A stretch of 9,600 bases of DNA from Thermoleophilia bacterium (GCA_029861485.1 JAOTZF010000052.1:1-9600), one strand, 5' to 3'. Shown: positions 1-7,143, numbered from the stretch's first letter. Translations and numbers: made by a program. Notes: generated by a model from the sequence alone, not told the origin.

Positions 1-84
1 CGAGGTCTCGGCGGTGGAGGCCACGCGTACCTTTCTCCGATTGATACGGGGTCACGCTATTCGCCGCCGGGCGTGGCAATCGCT

Positions 85-100
85 CCCCACTAGAGTGGGG
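85..100. repeat. Perfect inverted repeat centred on TAGA
   Basis: CCCCAC-TAGA-GTGGGG: six-base arms around a four-base centre; the arms can also be read as seven bases (CCCCACT/AGTGGGG) around AG. It lies downstream, in the minus-strand sense, of the decayed flavodoxin start at 237. It could be an operator-like dyad for a gene beyond the left edge or a short terminator hairpin. There is no T-run beside it. The symmetry is directly visible; the role is unknown. Confidence 0.5.
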
Positions 101-177
101 TCCCCTGTACAGAAGATGGGGAAAATCAACGCACGTATGCCCGGGTCGTACCGATAATTGGGGTCCGGGGTTCGGAT

Positions 178-237
178 CGCCGCGGCGACCTCGAGGGTGT
201 AGCCCTACATCGATTCGAACACGACGAACGCCTTCAT
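178..237 (-). pseudogene. Flavodoxin-family gene remnant (N-terminus only)
   Basis: Reading the minus strand from the ATG at 237 gives MKAFVVFESM, then a TAG stop at 207-205, then GYTLEVAAAI. This closely resembles the start of flavodoxin-domain proteins, which open with a hydrophobic first strand followed by the FMN-phosphate loop, typically written ESM(Y/F)GNT, and a helix of the form xxVAxAIA. Here the aromatic residue of the loop is a stop codon (TAC to TAG would be one change) and the following N is Y (AAC to TAC, also one change). A good ribosome binding site (GGAG, eight bases before the ATG) remains on the minus strand. After about 20 codons the similarity ends and further stops appear, so only the 5' end survives. 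Intact relatives are usually about 150-190 residues and act as FMN-binding electron carriers or flavodoxin-like enzymes. Identification is by motif memory, without a database search. Confidence 0.62.
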
Positions 238-260
238 GGTCGCTTCTCCTTCATGCTGTT

Positions 261-275
261 CAAGGAGGTTCCTTG
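261..275. repeat. Inverted repeat CAAGGA-GGT-TCCTTG
   Basis: Perfect six-base arms around GGT, located 24-38 bases upstream of the decayed flavodoxin start codon on the minus strand. That is where an operator or promoter-proximal site for that gene would be expected. On the plus strand the left arm happens to make a perfect AAGGAGGT Shine-Dalgarno-like string, but no gene follows it. Symmetry is seen directly; function is a guess. Confidence 0.4.
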
Positions 276-587
276 GATCGTCACCCAAACGGACCGCCGC
301 CGCCTGCTGTCCAACTGACGATCTGAGGGTCAGCTCTCATCGGTGGCGCCCCAGGGCCGGGATGTAGCGTCCAAGGGCCAGCTTGTCGTCGGCCACCGGG
401 GCTCTCACGCCCCACGCTGCTGGAACGAGACCCCAACGCCGAGTCGTGGTTGGAGGATCGAGTCTCTGGAGCAACGGAATCAACGGTTCGGGCGCCAGTA
501 GCGCCGTCCCTGGATCAGCGCGCCGAGTCCTTCAGCGCCGTCTCCAGCGGCCAGCTGGGAATCGCGACCTCGCTGCACTCTCGATGA

Positions 588-624
588 CCGGCAGCGCGCT
601 TTCCGGCAGCGCGCTTTCCGGCAG
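588..624. repeat. 15-bp tandem repeat, about 2.5 copies
   Basis: The unit CCGGCAGCGCGCTTT occurs at 588-602 and again, identical, at 603-617, followed by a partial copy CCGGCAG at 618-624. The unit length is a multiple of three, so it is read as a repeated five-residue string in any frame, but no convincing gene covers it. Probably a slippage product or a minisatellite-like relic. Confidence 0.85.
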
Positions 625-855
625 GGGCGGGCGGCGGCCAGTGCAGGGGGGCCGTCCCGGCCTGCCGCACGGTGATCTGCTCGGGGACCGGCTGTCTCTC
701 GTCGGGTCGCGTGGGCGGCGCCCTGCGAAGCCGACGAGCGGGCTCGAGCTGCTGACCCTTCATTAGGAGCTACGCGATGGCGTGTCCGAGGAGTCTGCTC
801 GGGTCGAGATAGACCCGCAGACGCCAGAGCAAGCCAACAAGCCGGACGGCTAGCG

Positions 856-891
856 GCGCACATCAACCCGGATTCTCGATCGGGTGTGCGC
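856..891. repeat. Imperfect long hairpin
   Basis: Outer arms GCGCAC (856-861) and GTGCGC (886-891) and inner arms ACCCG (866-870) and CGGGT (881-885) pair to give 11 base pairs with a four-base bulge on the left side and a ten-base loop at 871-880. It stands 240 bases upstream of the beta-helix gene with no gene directly before it, so it is either a stray terminator or a regulatory structure. There is no T-run. Confidence 0.4.
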
Positions 892-1130
892 CCAGTGCCC
901 AGACAGTCCTTTCCAGAGGGTCGAGCGACTCGACGCCAGGGCGCAGTGACGCGGCCACCGCAGGTCGGGCCTGCTCGCTCGTACTCACCCAGCCCGCTGC
1001 TCCCTCTGGGCAAGACCTCTACTCCCGGCCAGGTGTTATCTCGCGGGCCCTGGAGTCCAATCTCTCCTGAGAAAACCCCCGCAGGATGCACGGCGGTCCC
1101 CGGCGTCCCCGTCACCGAGGTGATCGCTCG

Positions 1131-3779
1131 ATGAGCTGGATGACCCCCGCACGCCGCGGCCTGTTGCGTAGACCACTCGGCCGCTCAGTCGAGCGGCCAC
1201 CTACGGATATGCGGCTCTGGGCCATCATCCTCGTTGGTGTGCTGGTCGTGGTGGCTGCACTGCCGGTCCCAGCCCAGGCCGCGGTTTCGCCGTCGCCGTT
1301 TGAGGTCAGGCGCGACGGCAACACGTACCACGCGGAGTCTCAGACGACACCGTCGAGCTACTCGGGTGATCTCAAGGATGTGGTGGAGAGTGCCACGGCT
1401 GAGCTGATGTCACACGGGGGCGGCGTTGTCACGTTCCTGGCGGGTGATTTCGACCTCGGTCCGGACTGGTTCGAGTTGACCGAGATCGCCGATATCACGT
1501 TCGAGGGTCAGGGCATCGAGATGACGACGATCCGCAACAACGCCAGCGCGTCGACCGACACCGAGCCCTTCGACATGACGCGGAGCGATCGCATCACGGT
1601 GCGCGACATGACCGTGCACGCCGACGGTCCACCGCGCAATACGAGTGACGCACTGGACTTCGACGGTGGGGACGACGTCGTTATCGAACGGGTGAAGGTA
1701 ACGGGTGCTCGCGGGCGGGGAATCATCTTCGACGGCAAGGACGCGGGCCAGACCGCGACCAACAACGTCGTTCGCGACTGCATCGTTACGGGCGTTCCCG
1801 CGGACGGGATCCAGCTCCTCGCATCGAGCAACAACCTGGTCGAGAACTGCACGATCACCGATGTCGGCGGGATGGGGGTCCGCGTGACCAAGTCGTCGAC
1901 CAGCGCGGATCAGCCGAACAAGAAGTCCAACGACAACACCATCGCGAACAACGTCATCGAGCTCTCGGGAAGCCACGGCATCGGAGTGCGGGCAAGCGAT
2001 CGCAACCTCATCACCGGCAACACCGTGTTGAACGCCCAGAACGGGAACTCCGGGATCCTGATCGCGGAGGCGAACAACATCGACTGCGACGACAACATCG
2101 TGCAGTTCAACACGGCGACCGACGATCAGCCCGCGCCGACGCAGGAGTTCGGGCTGAACATTGCCCACTCGAGTTGCCATCGGACCGTGGTGATCGACAA
2201 CAACTTCACCGGGAACCTGCTCGGCGAGATCAACGACGACGGCACGGACACGATCTACACATCCGCAGACACCGAGCCGCCGTCTGCTCCTGGCAGCCTC
2301 CTCGCAACATCGGTCAGCGGCGTGACCGTCGACATGGCGTGGACCGCCTCAACGGACAACATCGCCGTCGCCGCCTACGACGTCTATAGGGACGGCGAGT
2401 TGCTCGACTCGGTGAGTGGCACGGCGACCGCCTATCAGGACGGGACCGTCGCTCCGCTGACCTCCTACCAGTACGTCGTGCGGGCCCGTGATCCCGCCGG
2501 CAACGTCTCCGGCCCGAGCAACGCGCTCGACGTGACGACGGGGGCGCCACCGCCGATCTTCACGCTCAACCCGACCGACGACGCCACGATCCGGCCGAAC
2601 AAGGGAGTGCTCGGAGCCGCGCCCACGCTCGAGGTCGATGCGTCTTCGGTCAAGGACGCGGTGCTTCGTTTCGACGTGAACGCCGTGGGGACGAGCTCGG
2701 TGCTCAACGCAACGCTGCGCCTGCACGCGCTCGACGGTTCGAGCAGCGGCGGGACCTTCGTCCAGATGACGAACACGAACTGGAGCGAGGACACGATCAC
2801 CTGGGAGAATGCCCCTCCCGGTGACGGCATCCCGCTGGGGTCGCTCGGTGCCGTGAGCGCAGGCAACTGGTACGAGCTCGACGTGACGCCGCTTGTCACC
2901 GCTGATGGGCCGGTCGCTGTGCGCATCAGCTCACCCAGCGCGAACGGAGTCGACTACGCCTCCAAGGAAGGAGCGCCGGGATTGGCTGCGGAGCTGGTCA
3001 TCGAGCTCGATGAGGCACCCCCCTCCGATACGGAGAAACCCTCTGCGCCGACGAATCTGGTGGCGACCGACCTGCAGCCGACCTCCGTCTCGATGGGGTG
3101 GGACGCATCGAGCGACAACGTCGGCGTGGTCGGGTACGACATCTACCGCGACGGTGGCTTGCTCGACAGCGTCGATGGGGCGACGACCTCCTACCAGGAC
3201 GATTCGGTCGCTCCCGAGTCGTCGTACGCCTACTTCGTGGTCGCCCGCGATGCCGCGGGCAACCCCTCCGCCGCCTCCAACACTCTCGACGTCGTGACAC
3301 CGGCCCAGCCGCAGGAGTTCGCGCTCAGCCCCACCGATGACGCCACGATCCGCCCGAGCCGGCCCGACCGAAACTACGGCTCCAACCCGGCACTCGAGGT
3401 GGACGCATCGTCGAAGAAGGACATCCTGATGCGCTTCGACGTCACGGGAATCGGCACGGCGACGGTGACCAGCGCGACGCTGCGGCTCTACGTCGTTGAC
3501 GGGTCGAGCAATGGCGGTGATTGGACGTCGACGACCGACACGAACTGGTCTGAGAGCACCGTGACCTGGAACACTGCGCCAGCCGCAGACGGCAGCTTCC
3601 TTGGCAGCCTCGGGGTCGTTTCACCCGGCACGTGGGTCGAGATCGACCTCACTACGCTCATCTCAGAAGACGGTGTCATCAGCGTGCGCGGCAGCTCCCT
3701 TTCCGCAAATGGTGCTGACTACGCATCGAAAGAGGACCCAGCCGGTTTCGCGCCCGAACTCGTGATCGTGCTCGGCTGA
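1131..3779 (+). CDS. Secreted parallel beta-helix protein with two Fn3-CBM96 (DNRLRE) units
   Basis: 882 residues. I chose the ATG at 1131 because GAGGTGA at 1117-1123 sits seven bases before it; the in-frame ATG at 1086 has no usable spacing and the ATG at 1209 has a weak site. Residues 1-26 are basic (including RRGLLRR), 30-44 hydrophobic, with likely signal peptidase I cleavage after AQA (48-50). Residues about 85-375 form a right-handed parallel beta-helix: FLAGDF at 102-107, then many short N-, G- and D-rich turns, as in pectate-lyase-like, NosD-like and alginate epimerase or lyase folds. Then come Fn3 (381-471), CBM96/DNRLRE (476-628), Fn3 (634-724) and CBM96/DNRLRE (730-882). The second module has the usual NYG motif; the first lacks it. 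The likely role is binding and perhaps cleaving or modifying an extracellular uronate-type polysaccharide; the substrate and catalytic residues cannot be assigned from sequence alone. No cell-wall anchor or transmembrane tail follows. Confidence 0.92.
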   Translation: MSWMTPARRGLLRRPLGRSVERPPTDMRLWAIILVGVLVVVAALPVPAQAAVSPSPFEVRRDGNTYHAESQTTPSSYSGDLKDVVESATAELMSHGGGVVTFLAGDFDLGPDWFELTEIADITFEGQGIEMTTIRNNASASTDTEPFDMTRSDRITVRDMTVHADGPPRNTSDALDFDGGDDVVIERVKVTGARGRGIIFDGKDAGQTATNNVVRDCIVTGVPADGIQLLASSNNLVENCTITDVGGMGVRVTKSSTSADQPNKKSNDNTIANNVIELSGSHGIGVRASDRNLITGNTVLNAQNGNSGILIAEANNIDCDDNIVQFNTATDDQPAPTQEFGLNIAHSSCHRTVVIDNNFTGNLLGEINDDGTDTIYTSADTEPPSAPGSLLATSVSGVTVDMAWTASTDNIAVAAYDVYRDGELLDSVSGTATAYQDGTVAPLTSYQYVVRARDPAGNVSGPSNALDVTTGAPPPIFTLNPTDDATIRPNKGVLGAAPTLEVDASSVKDAVLRFDVNAVGTSSVLNATLRLHALDGSSSGGTFVQMTNTNWSEDTITWENAPPGDGIPLGSLGAVSAGNWYELDVTPLVTADGPVAVRISSPSANGVDYASKEGAPGLAAELVIELDEAPPSDTEKPSAPTNLVATDLQPTSVSMGWDASSDNVGVVGYDIYRDGGLLDSVDGATTSYQDDSVAPESSYAYFVVARDAAGNPSAASNTLDVVTPAQPQEFALSPTDDATIRPSRPDRNYGSNPALEVDASSKKDILMRFDVTGIGTATVTSATLRLYVVDGSSNGGDWTSTTDTNWSESTVTWNTAPAADGSFLGSLGVVSPGTWVEIDLTTLISEDGVISVRGSSLSANGADYASKEDPAGFAPELVIVLG

Positions 3780-3840
3780 CGAGGAGCCGACGGCACGAGG
3801 GCGTCGACGATGGACTCGGCAGCTGCGGGGCCGCGGCGGC

Positions 3841-4623
3841 TCAGACGAGCGAATCTGGCAAGACTGCGCCGGCCACGCTCGCGGCCGTCGGGACGGGCGA
3901 GCCAATTCGATCGATGCGCACCACCCGGCCCCCGCCCCCCTCGGCCTGGCGAATGGCGCTCGCGACCGCTCGAGAGAAATCGGCTCCCGCGGCGGTGACC
4001 TCCACCGGCCCGCCCGCATCCAGGTGCAGCCGCAGATGGTGGTGCGTCGTCTGTTCTGTATGCATCTTCGCGAGGATCGGCTGCAGCGTCACCAGCAGGA
4101 CGTCCAGAACCGCCAGCGCGCCCAGCACCCGGTAGTAGGTCGGGGTGTCGATCTCGAGCCAGATCGCGACCACGACCATCGCCGCCAGCGCCAAGGCGGT
4201 CACGCTCGAGCCGGCGAAGGCCCGACGGACCGATGGCGGATCGGCCCGCCGCCGCCGGGCCGTCAGCGCCGCGATCTGGCCTGCGGCCGCGGCGCACGCG
4301 GTGACGCTTACGGCCGATCTGACGAGGGTCGTCGGAGGATCGTCGGACCAGACGAGCCCCAGCATCAGCGCCAGCCCGGCCGCTGCGAGCGCCGCGTTGG
4401 CGATCGCCAGGCGCCGGTCGCGCTCCTGATCGATGAGGACCGTCGCAGGAACGGCCAGCAGCCCGTAGCCCCCCGCAAGCAGGGTCGATAGCAGAATCCT
4501 GCCCTGGGTCGGGCCGAACTGGCCGAAGAGCAGGATCCCGATCGCGATGGCGGCGGTCAGGCAGAGTGATGCCACTACCGCCGCCAGCAGAAAGCGCTTG
4601 CCGTCTCTCAGGTGCGATCTCAC
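3841..4623 (-). CDS. Six-helix membrane protein of unknown function
   Basis: 260 residues, GTG start with AGGAGG (4630-4635 on the plus strand as CCTCCT) six bases before it. Hydrophobic segments lie at about 10-33, 43-64, 72-92, 99-121, 136-158 and 163-184, giving six predicted transmembrane helices. Between helices 4 and 5 is a basic loop (RRRR at 123-126), which by the positive-inside rule places it in the cytoplasm; the N-terminus and the C-terminal tail would then be cytoplasmic too. The tail, residues 186-260, is soluble, starts with a histidine cluster (HHH at 194-196) and reads like a small strand-helix-strand unit rich in A and G. I do not recognise a family and see no transporter or enzyme motif. 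The gene converges on the beta-helix gene (61 bp between the stops) and is divergent from the glutamine synthetase gene, so it could share a control region with the latter; that is inference only. Confidence 0.8.
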   Translation of the reverse strand: MRSHLRDGKRFLLAAVVASLCLTAAIAIGILLFGQFGPTQGRILLSTLLAGGYGLLAVPATVLIDQERDRRLAIANAALAAAGLALMLGLVWSDDPPTTLVRSAVSVTACAAAAGQIAALTARRRRADPPSVRRAFAGSSVTALALAAMVVVAIWLEIDTPTYYRVLGALAVLDVLLVTLQPILAKMHTEQTTHHHLRLHLDAGGPVEVTAAGADFSRAVASAIRQAEGGGGRVVRIDRIGSPVPTAASVAGAVLPDSLV

Positions 4624-4812
4624 TCCGCGCCTCCTCGCGCTCGCCCCCTATGGGAGCACAGGCGATCCTCGCGTCCAATGCGGGGCTGGCATCGGCGCGC
4701 ACGCGGATCGGGCGCGCGGACTTCCCCGATTCGCCGAACCCGGCTAAGGGCCGGTCATCCCCGGAACCCCGCACCCGCAGCGATTCGCTTCGTCATCGGC
4801 TCGACAACCGGG

Positions 4813-4832
4813 GTCGGAAGCCGGTTTCCGAC
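4813..4832. repeat. Perfect 7+7 inverted repeat in the divergent region
   Basis: GTCGGAA (4813-4819) and TTCCGAC (4826-4832) flank a six-base centre GCCGGT. The site lies about 140 bp upstream of the glutamine synthetase start and 190 bp from the membrane-protein start. Its size and spacing fit a dimeric regulator's operator, or a hairpin in the synthetase leader. No family is assigned. Confidence 0.5.
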
Positions 4833-4953
4833 ACGCTGCCTTGTCCCGCTGTTAGTCCATATGGCCAAGGATCGCCGGCTTCCTTTGGTTCACTGTCACA
4901 AAGAGCGCGCGCGCACCCCGGCGTACCATCCGGCGCCGCCCGAGCCCCAAGAA

Positions 4954-4965
4954 GGAGGGCCCTCC
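4954..4965 (+). promoter_or_regulatory. Shine-Dalgarno of glutamine synthetase inside a perfect palindrome
   Basis: GGAGGGCCCTCC is its own reverse complement. Its left half is the GAAGGAGG ribosome binding site for the ATG at 4971; the SD core ends 12 bases before the start, longer than usual. In RNA the right half (CTCC) can fold back on GGAG with a GGCC loop, so the site could be partly hidden. Whether this matters in the cell is inference. Confidence 0.6.
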
Positions 4966-4970
4966 GCATC

Positions 4971-7130
4971 ATGCCGAGAGTTCGAGAGAGTAACGTCGTC
5001 GCCGCCCAGTGGAGCCCGAACGGGTCGATAGGCACCGGCGACCTGACCACACCCGGCAGCTCGATCTACGGTGCGAACGTCTTTGGCCCCGACGAGCAGC
5101 GTCAGCGGCTGCCGAAGACGATCTTCCGTCAGCTCCAGGCCACGATCGACCGCGGCGAGCCGCTGAATCCCGGCCTCGCGGACGCGGTCGCCCTCGCCAT
5201 GAAGGACTGGGCCCTCGAGAGGGGCGCCACCCACTACACCCATTGGTTCCAGCCCCTGACCGGCTCGACCGCCGAGAAGCACGACTCGTTCTTCGGACCG
5301 GAGCACGGTGGCACCGCGCTCGCCCAGTTCACGGGCAAGGAGCTGATCCGCGGCGAGCCGGACGCCTCGAGCTTCCCGAGCGGCGGCATCCGCGCGACCT
5401 TCGAGGCGCGCGGCTACACGGCGTGGGATCCCACCAGCCCCGCGTACGTCATCGAGAACCCGAACGGGGCCTACCTCTGCATCCCGACGGCGTTCGCGTC
5501 GTGGACGGGCGAGGCGCTCGACAAGAAGATCCCGCTGCTGCGGTCCATGAGCGCCCTCAACAAGTCGGCGCTGCGGGCACTGCGGCTGTTCGGCGACACG
5601 ACGACGGCGCGCGTCTACACCACGATCGGCCCTGAGCAGGAATACTTCCTGATCGACGAGCAGTTCTTCTACCAGCGCCCCGATCTCGTGGCGACCGGCC
5701 GCACGCTCTTCGGTGCCAAGCCGGCCAAGGGCCAGCAGCTCGACGACCACTACTTCGGCTCCATCCCCGAGCGCGTCCTCGCCTACATGCTCGAGGTCGA
5801 GCGTGAGCTCGCCAAGCTGGGCGTCCCGATCAAGACCCGCCACAACGAGGTCGCCCCGGCCCAGTACGAGATCGCGCCGATCTTCGAGAACTCCAACGTC
5901 GGCACGGACCACCAGCAGCTCTGCATGCAGGTGATGCAGAACGTCGCCCGCCGCTACGGCCTGGTATGCCTGCTGCACGAGAAGCCGTTCGCCGGCGTCA
6001 ACGGGTCGGGCAAGCACAACAACTGGTCCATGAGCACCGACGACGCCAACCTGCTCGACCCGGGCGACACGCCCCACGACAACCTGCAGTTCCTCTTCTT
6101 CGCGACGGCCGTCATCAAGGCCGTCCACTCCCATCAGGGTCTGCTGCGCGCCTCGATCGCGGGGGCCGGCCAGGACCACCGCCTCGGGGCCAACGAAGCG
6201 CCGCCGGCGATCATCTCGGTCTTCTTGGGCAAGGAGCTCGAGGACGTCTTCACGGCCATCGCCGCCGGCGAGCCGGCGGCGAGCGCGGCCCGCGAGATGA
6301 TGCACCTGGGAACGCACGTCCTGCCGGACCTTCCGCGCGACACCGGAGACCGCAACCGCACCAGCCCGTTCGCCTTCACCGGCAACCGGTTCGAGTTCCG
6401 GGCGCTCGGCTCCAGCCAGTCTCCGAGCCTGCCCAACACGGTTCTCAACACGATCGTCGCTGAGGCCATCGACGCCCTCTCCGAGGAGCTCGAGGCGAGG
6501 ATGGCCGGCACCAAGAAGAAGAAGGGCAAGTCGCTCGAGGACGCGCTCACCGAGGTCATCAGGGTCAACTACACGACGGTGGGCAAGGTCGTCTTCGACG
6601 GCGACGGCTACTCGGACGAGTGGCACCGCAAGGCCGCCAAGCGGGGGTTGAAGAACCTCCGCACGACCCCCGACGCCCTTCCCGAGCTGATCAGCGACCA
6701 GACCGTCGCGGTCTTCGGCAACTACTCCGTGCTCGACGAGCGGGAGCTGCACTCCCGCTGCGAGGTACTGCTCGAGCAGTACGTCATCAAGGTGAACATC
6801 GAGGCCGAGACGGCCGCGGACATCGCGGCGACGATGCTGCTGCCCGCCTCCGCCCGGCACCTGGCGATGCTGAGGGAGGCCGGCCTGACCGACCTGGCCG
6901 AGGAGACCGCCGACCTCGTCAGCTCCTTCACCAAGGCGATCAAGACCCTCCAGACCGCGAACCTGGACGAGAACCACCCCACGGACCTCATGGAGGAGGC
7001 CGAGTACATGCGCGACGCGGTCATCCCCGCGATGAACGAGGTACGGCACTTCGCCGACAAGCTGGAGCGGATGGTCGCCGACGACCTGTGGCCGCTCCCG
7101 CGCTACTCGGAGATGCTGTTCATCAAGTAG
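4971..7130 (+). CDS. glnN: Glutamine synthetase type III (GSIII)
   Basis: 719 residues, the normal size of GSIII (about 700-730) and far longer than GSI or GSII. It makes glutamine from glutamate, ammonia and ATP (EC 6.3.1.2) in the cytoplasm as a large homo-oligomer. Landmarks: GSIII N-terminal domain (about 1-160); metal/glutamate-site block GPEQEYFLID (E222, E224); HNEVAPAQYEIAP at 291-303; the nucleotide/glutamate loop NGSGKHNNW at 344-352; the NRTSPFAFTGNRFEFR block at 462-477, with its acidic and arginine ligands present; a lysine-rich insert near 512-518; and the GSIII C-terminal helical region, with LHSRCEVLLEQY, to the end. All key motifs are intact, so it should be active. It is followed by a hairpin and reads as a single-gene transcript. 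The Tyr-adenylylation site of GSI is not a feature of this family, so control is more likely transcriptional. The symbol glnN is the common GSIII name; some genomes use glnA. Confidence 0.97.
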   Translation: MPRVRESNVVAAQWSPNGSIGTGDLTTPGSSIYGANVFGPDEQRQRLPKTIFRQLQATIDRGEPLNPGLADAVALAMKDWALERGATHYTHWFQPLTGSTAEKHDSFFGPEHGGTALAQFTGKELIRGEPDASSFPSGGIRATFEARGYTAWDPTSPAYVIENPNGAYLCIPTAFASWTGEALDKKIPLLRSMSALNKSALRALRLFGDTTTARVYTTIGPEQEYFLIDEQFFYQRPDLVATGRTLFGAKPAKGQQLDDHYFGSIPERVLAYMLEVERELAKLGVPIKTRHNEVAPAQYEIAPIFENSNVGTDHQQLCMQVMQNVARRYGLVCLLHEKPFAGVNGSGKHNNWSMSTDDANLLDPGDTPHDNLQFLFFATAVIKAVHSHQGLLRASIAGAGQDHRLGANEAPPAIISVFLGKELEDVFTAIAAGEPAASAAREMMHLGTHVLPDLPRDTGDRNRTSPFAFTGNRFEFRALGSSQSPSLPNTVLNTIVAEAIDALSEELEARMAGTKKKKGKSLEDALTEVIRVNYTTVGKVVFDGDGYSDEWHRKAAKRGLKNLRTTPDALPELISDQTVAVFGNYSVLDERELHSRCEVLLEQYVIKVNIEAETAADIAATMLLPASARHLAMLREAGLTDLAEETADLVSSFTKAIKTLQTANLDENHPTDLMEEAEYMRDAVIPAMNEVRHFADKLERMVADDLWPLPRYSEMLFIK

Positions 7131-7143
7131 TCGGGCGCCCGAT

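Larger units (their letters stand above)
238..1130. other. Gene-free stretch upstream of the beta-helix gene
   Basis: Several reading frames stay open here (for example 480-1115 minus and 383-766 plus) but none translates into anything resembling a folded protein, and their composition is rich in R, G, P and A, as expected of random open frames in GC-rich DNA. The stretch contains a tandem repeat (588-624), a long imperfect hairpin (856-891) and a dyad GTCGAG-CGA-CTCGAC at 920-934. Together with the flavodoxin relic just to its left this looks like decayed sequence. The promoter of the beta-helix gene should lie in its right-hand part, but I could not pick convincing -35/-10 boxes. Confidence 0.6.
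4624..4970. other. Divergent intergenic region between membrane protein and glutamine synthetase genes
   Basis: 347 bp that must hold the promoters of both flanking genes. The reading frame of the synthetase is open back to 4566, but the added residues have no protein-like pattern and the strong match to the family begins only after the ATG at 4971, so it is treated as non-coding. It contains the dyad at 4813-4832, an NdeI-type palindrome (CCATATGG, 4858-4865) and the start-site palindrome at 4954-4965. A TACCAT at 4924-4929 resembles a -10 box but no good -35 box is correctly spaced. No clear GlnR-type box was recognised by eye. Confidence 0.6.

Noticed and set aside
1..24. Possible start of a minus-strand gene, GTG at 24 (MASTAETS) with GGAGAAAGG before it
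   Set aside because: Only eight codons are in the window, too few to support a gene.
253..318. 21-codon plus-strand frame (ATG at 253) and a TTG frame behind AAGGAGGT at 262-269
   Set aside because: Too short, spacing of the SD to TTG is only three bases, and the region overlaps the 5' leader of the flavodoxin relic on the other strand.
337..531. Minus-strand open frame ending in ALGRYIPALGRHR-like residues and a TGA at 337-339
   Set aside because: The last 35 codons read like a real protein end and the frame lies just upstream of the flavodoxin relic on the same strand, so it may be another gene relic. I could not link it to any family and it has no start, so I do not annotate it.
765..812. 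AGGAG followed by ATG at 777 and an 11-codon frame
   Set aside because: Good spacing but the frame stops after 11 codons with no family resemblance; could be a relic start, but unsupported.
480..1115. 211-codon minus-strand frame in the upstream gap
   Set aside because: No recognisable motif, random-looking composition and no ribosome binding site of note. The overlapping 515-763 frame is also poor (its ATG is preceded by CTCCTA).
1086..1130. Longer start for the beta-helix protein at ATG 1086
   Set aside because: No ribosome binding site at suitable spacing, and the extra 15 residues are R/P/G-rich; the ATG at 1131 has GAGGTGA seven bases ahead.
3719..4774. 351-codon minus-strand frame over the membrane protein gene
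   Set aside because: It is arginine- and glycine-rich with no pattern, while the overlapping 3841-4623 frame has clear helices and a good ribosome binding site.
4566..4970. Longer start for glutamine synthetase at 4566
   Set aside because: The additional 135 codons overlap the start of the divergent gene and have no protein-like pattern; GSIII homology and the SD point to 4971.
4896..7049. 717-codon open frame on the minus strand
   Set aside because: It lies exactly opposite the glutamine synthetase gene and its translation is V-, G-, R- and D-rich with no motif. Long antisense frames are a normal effect of third-position GC bias.
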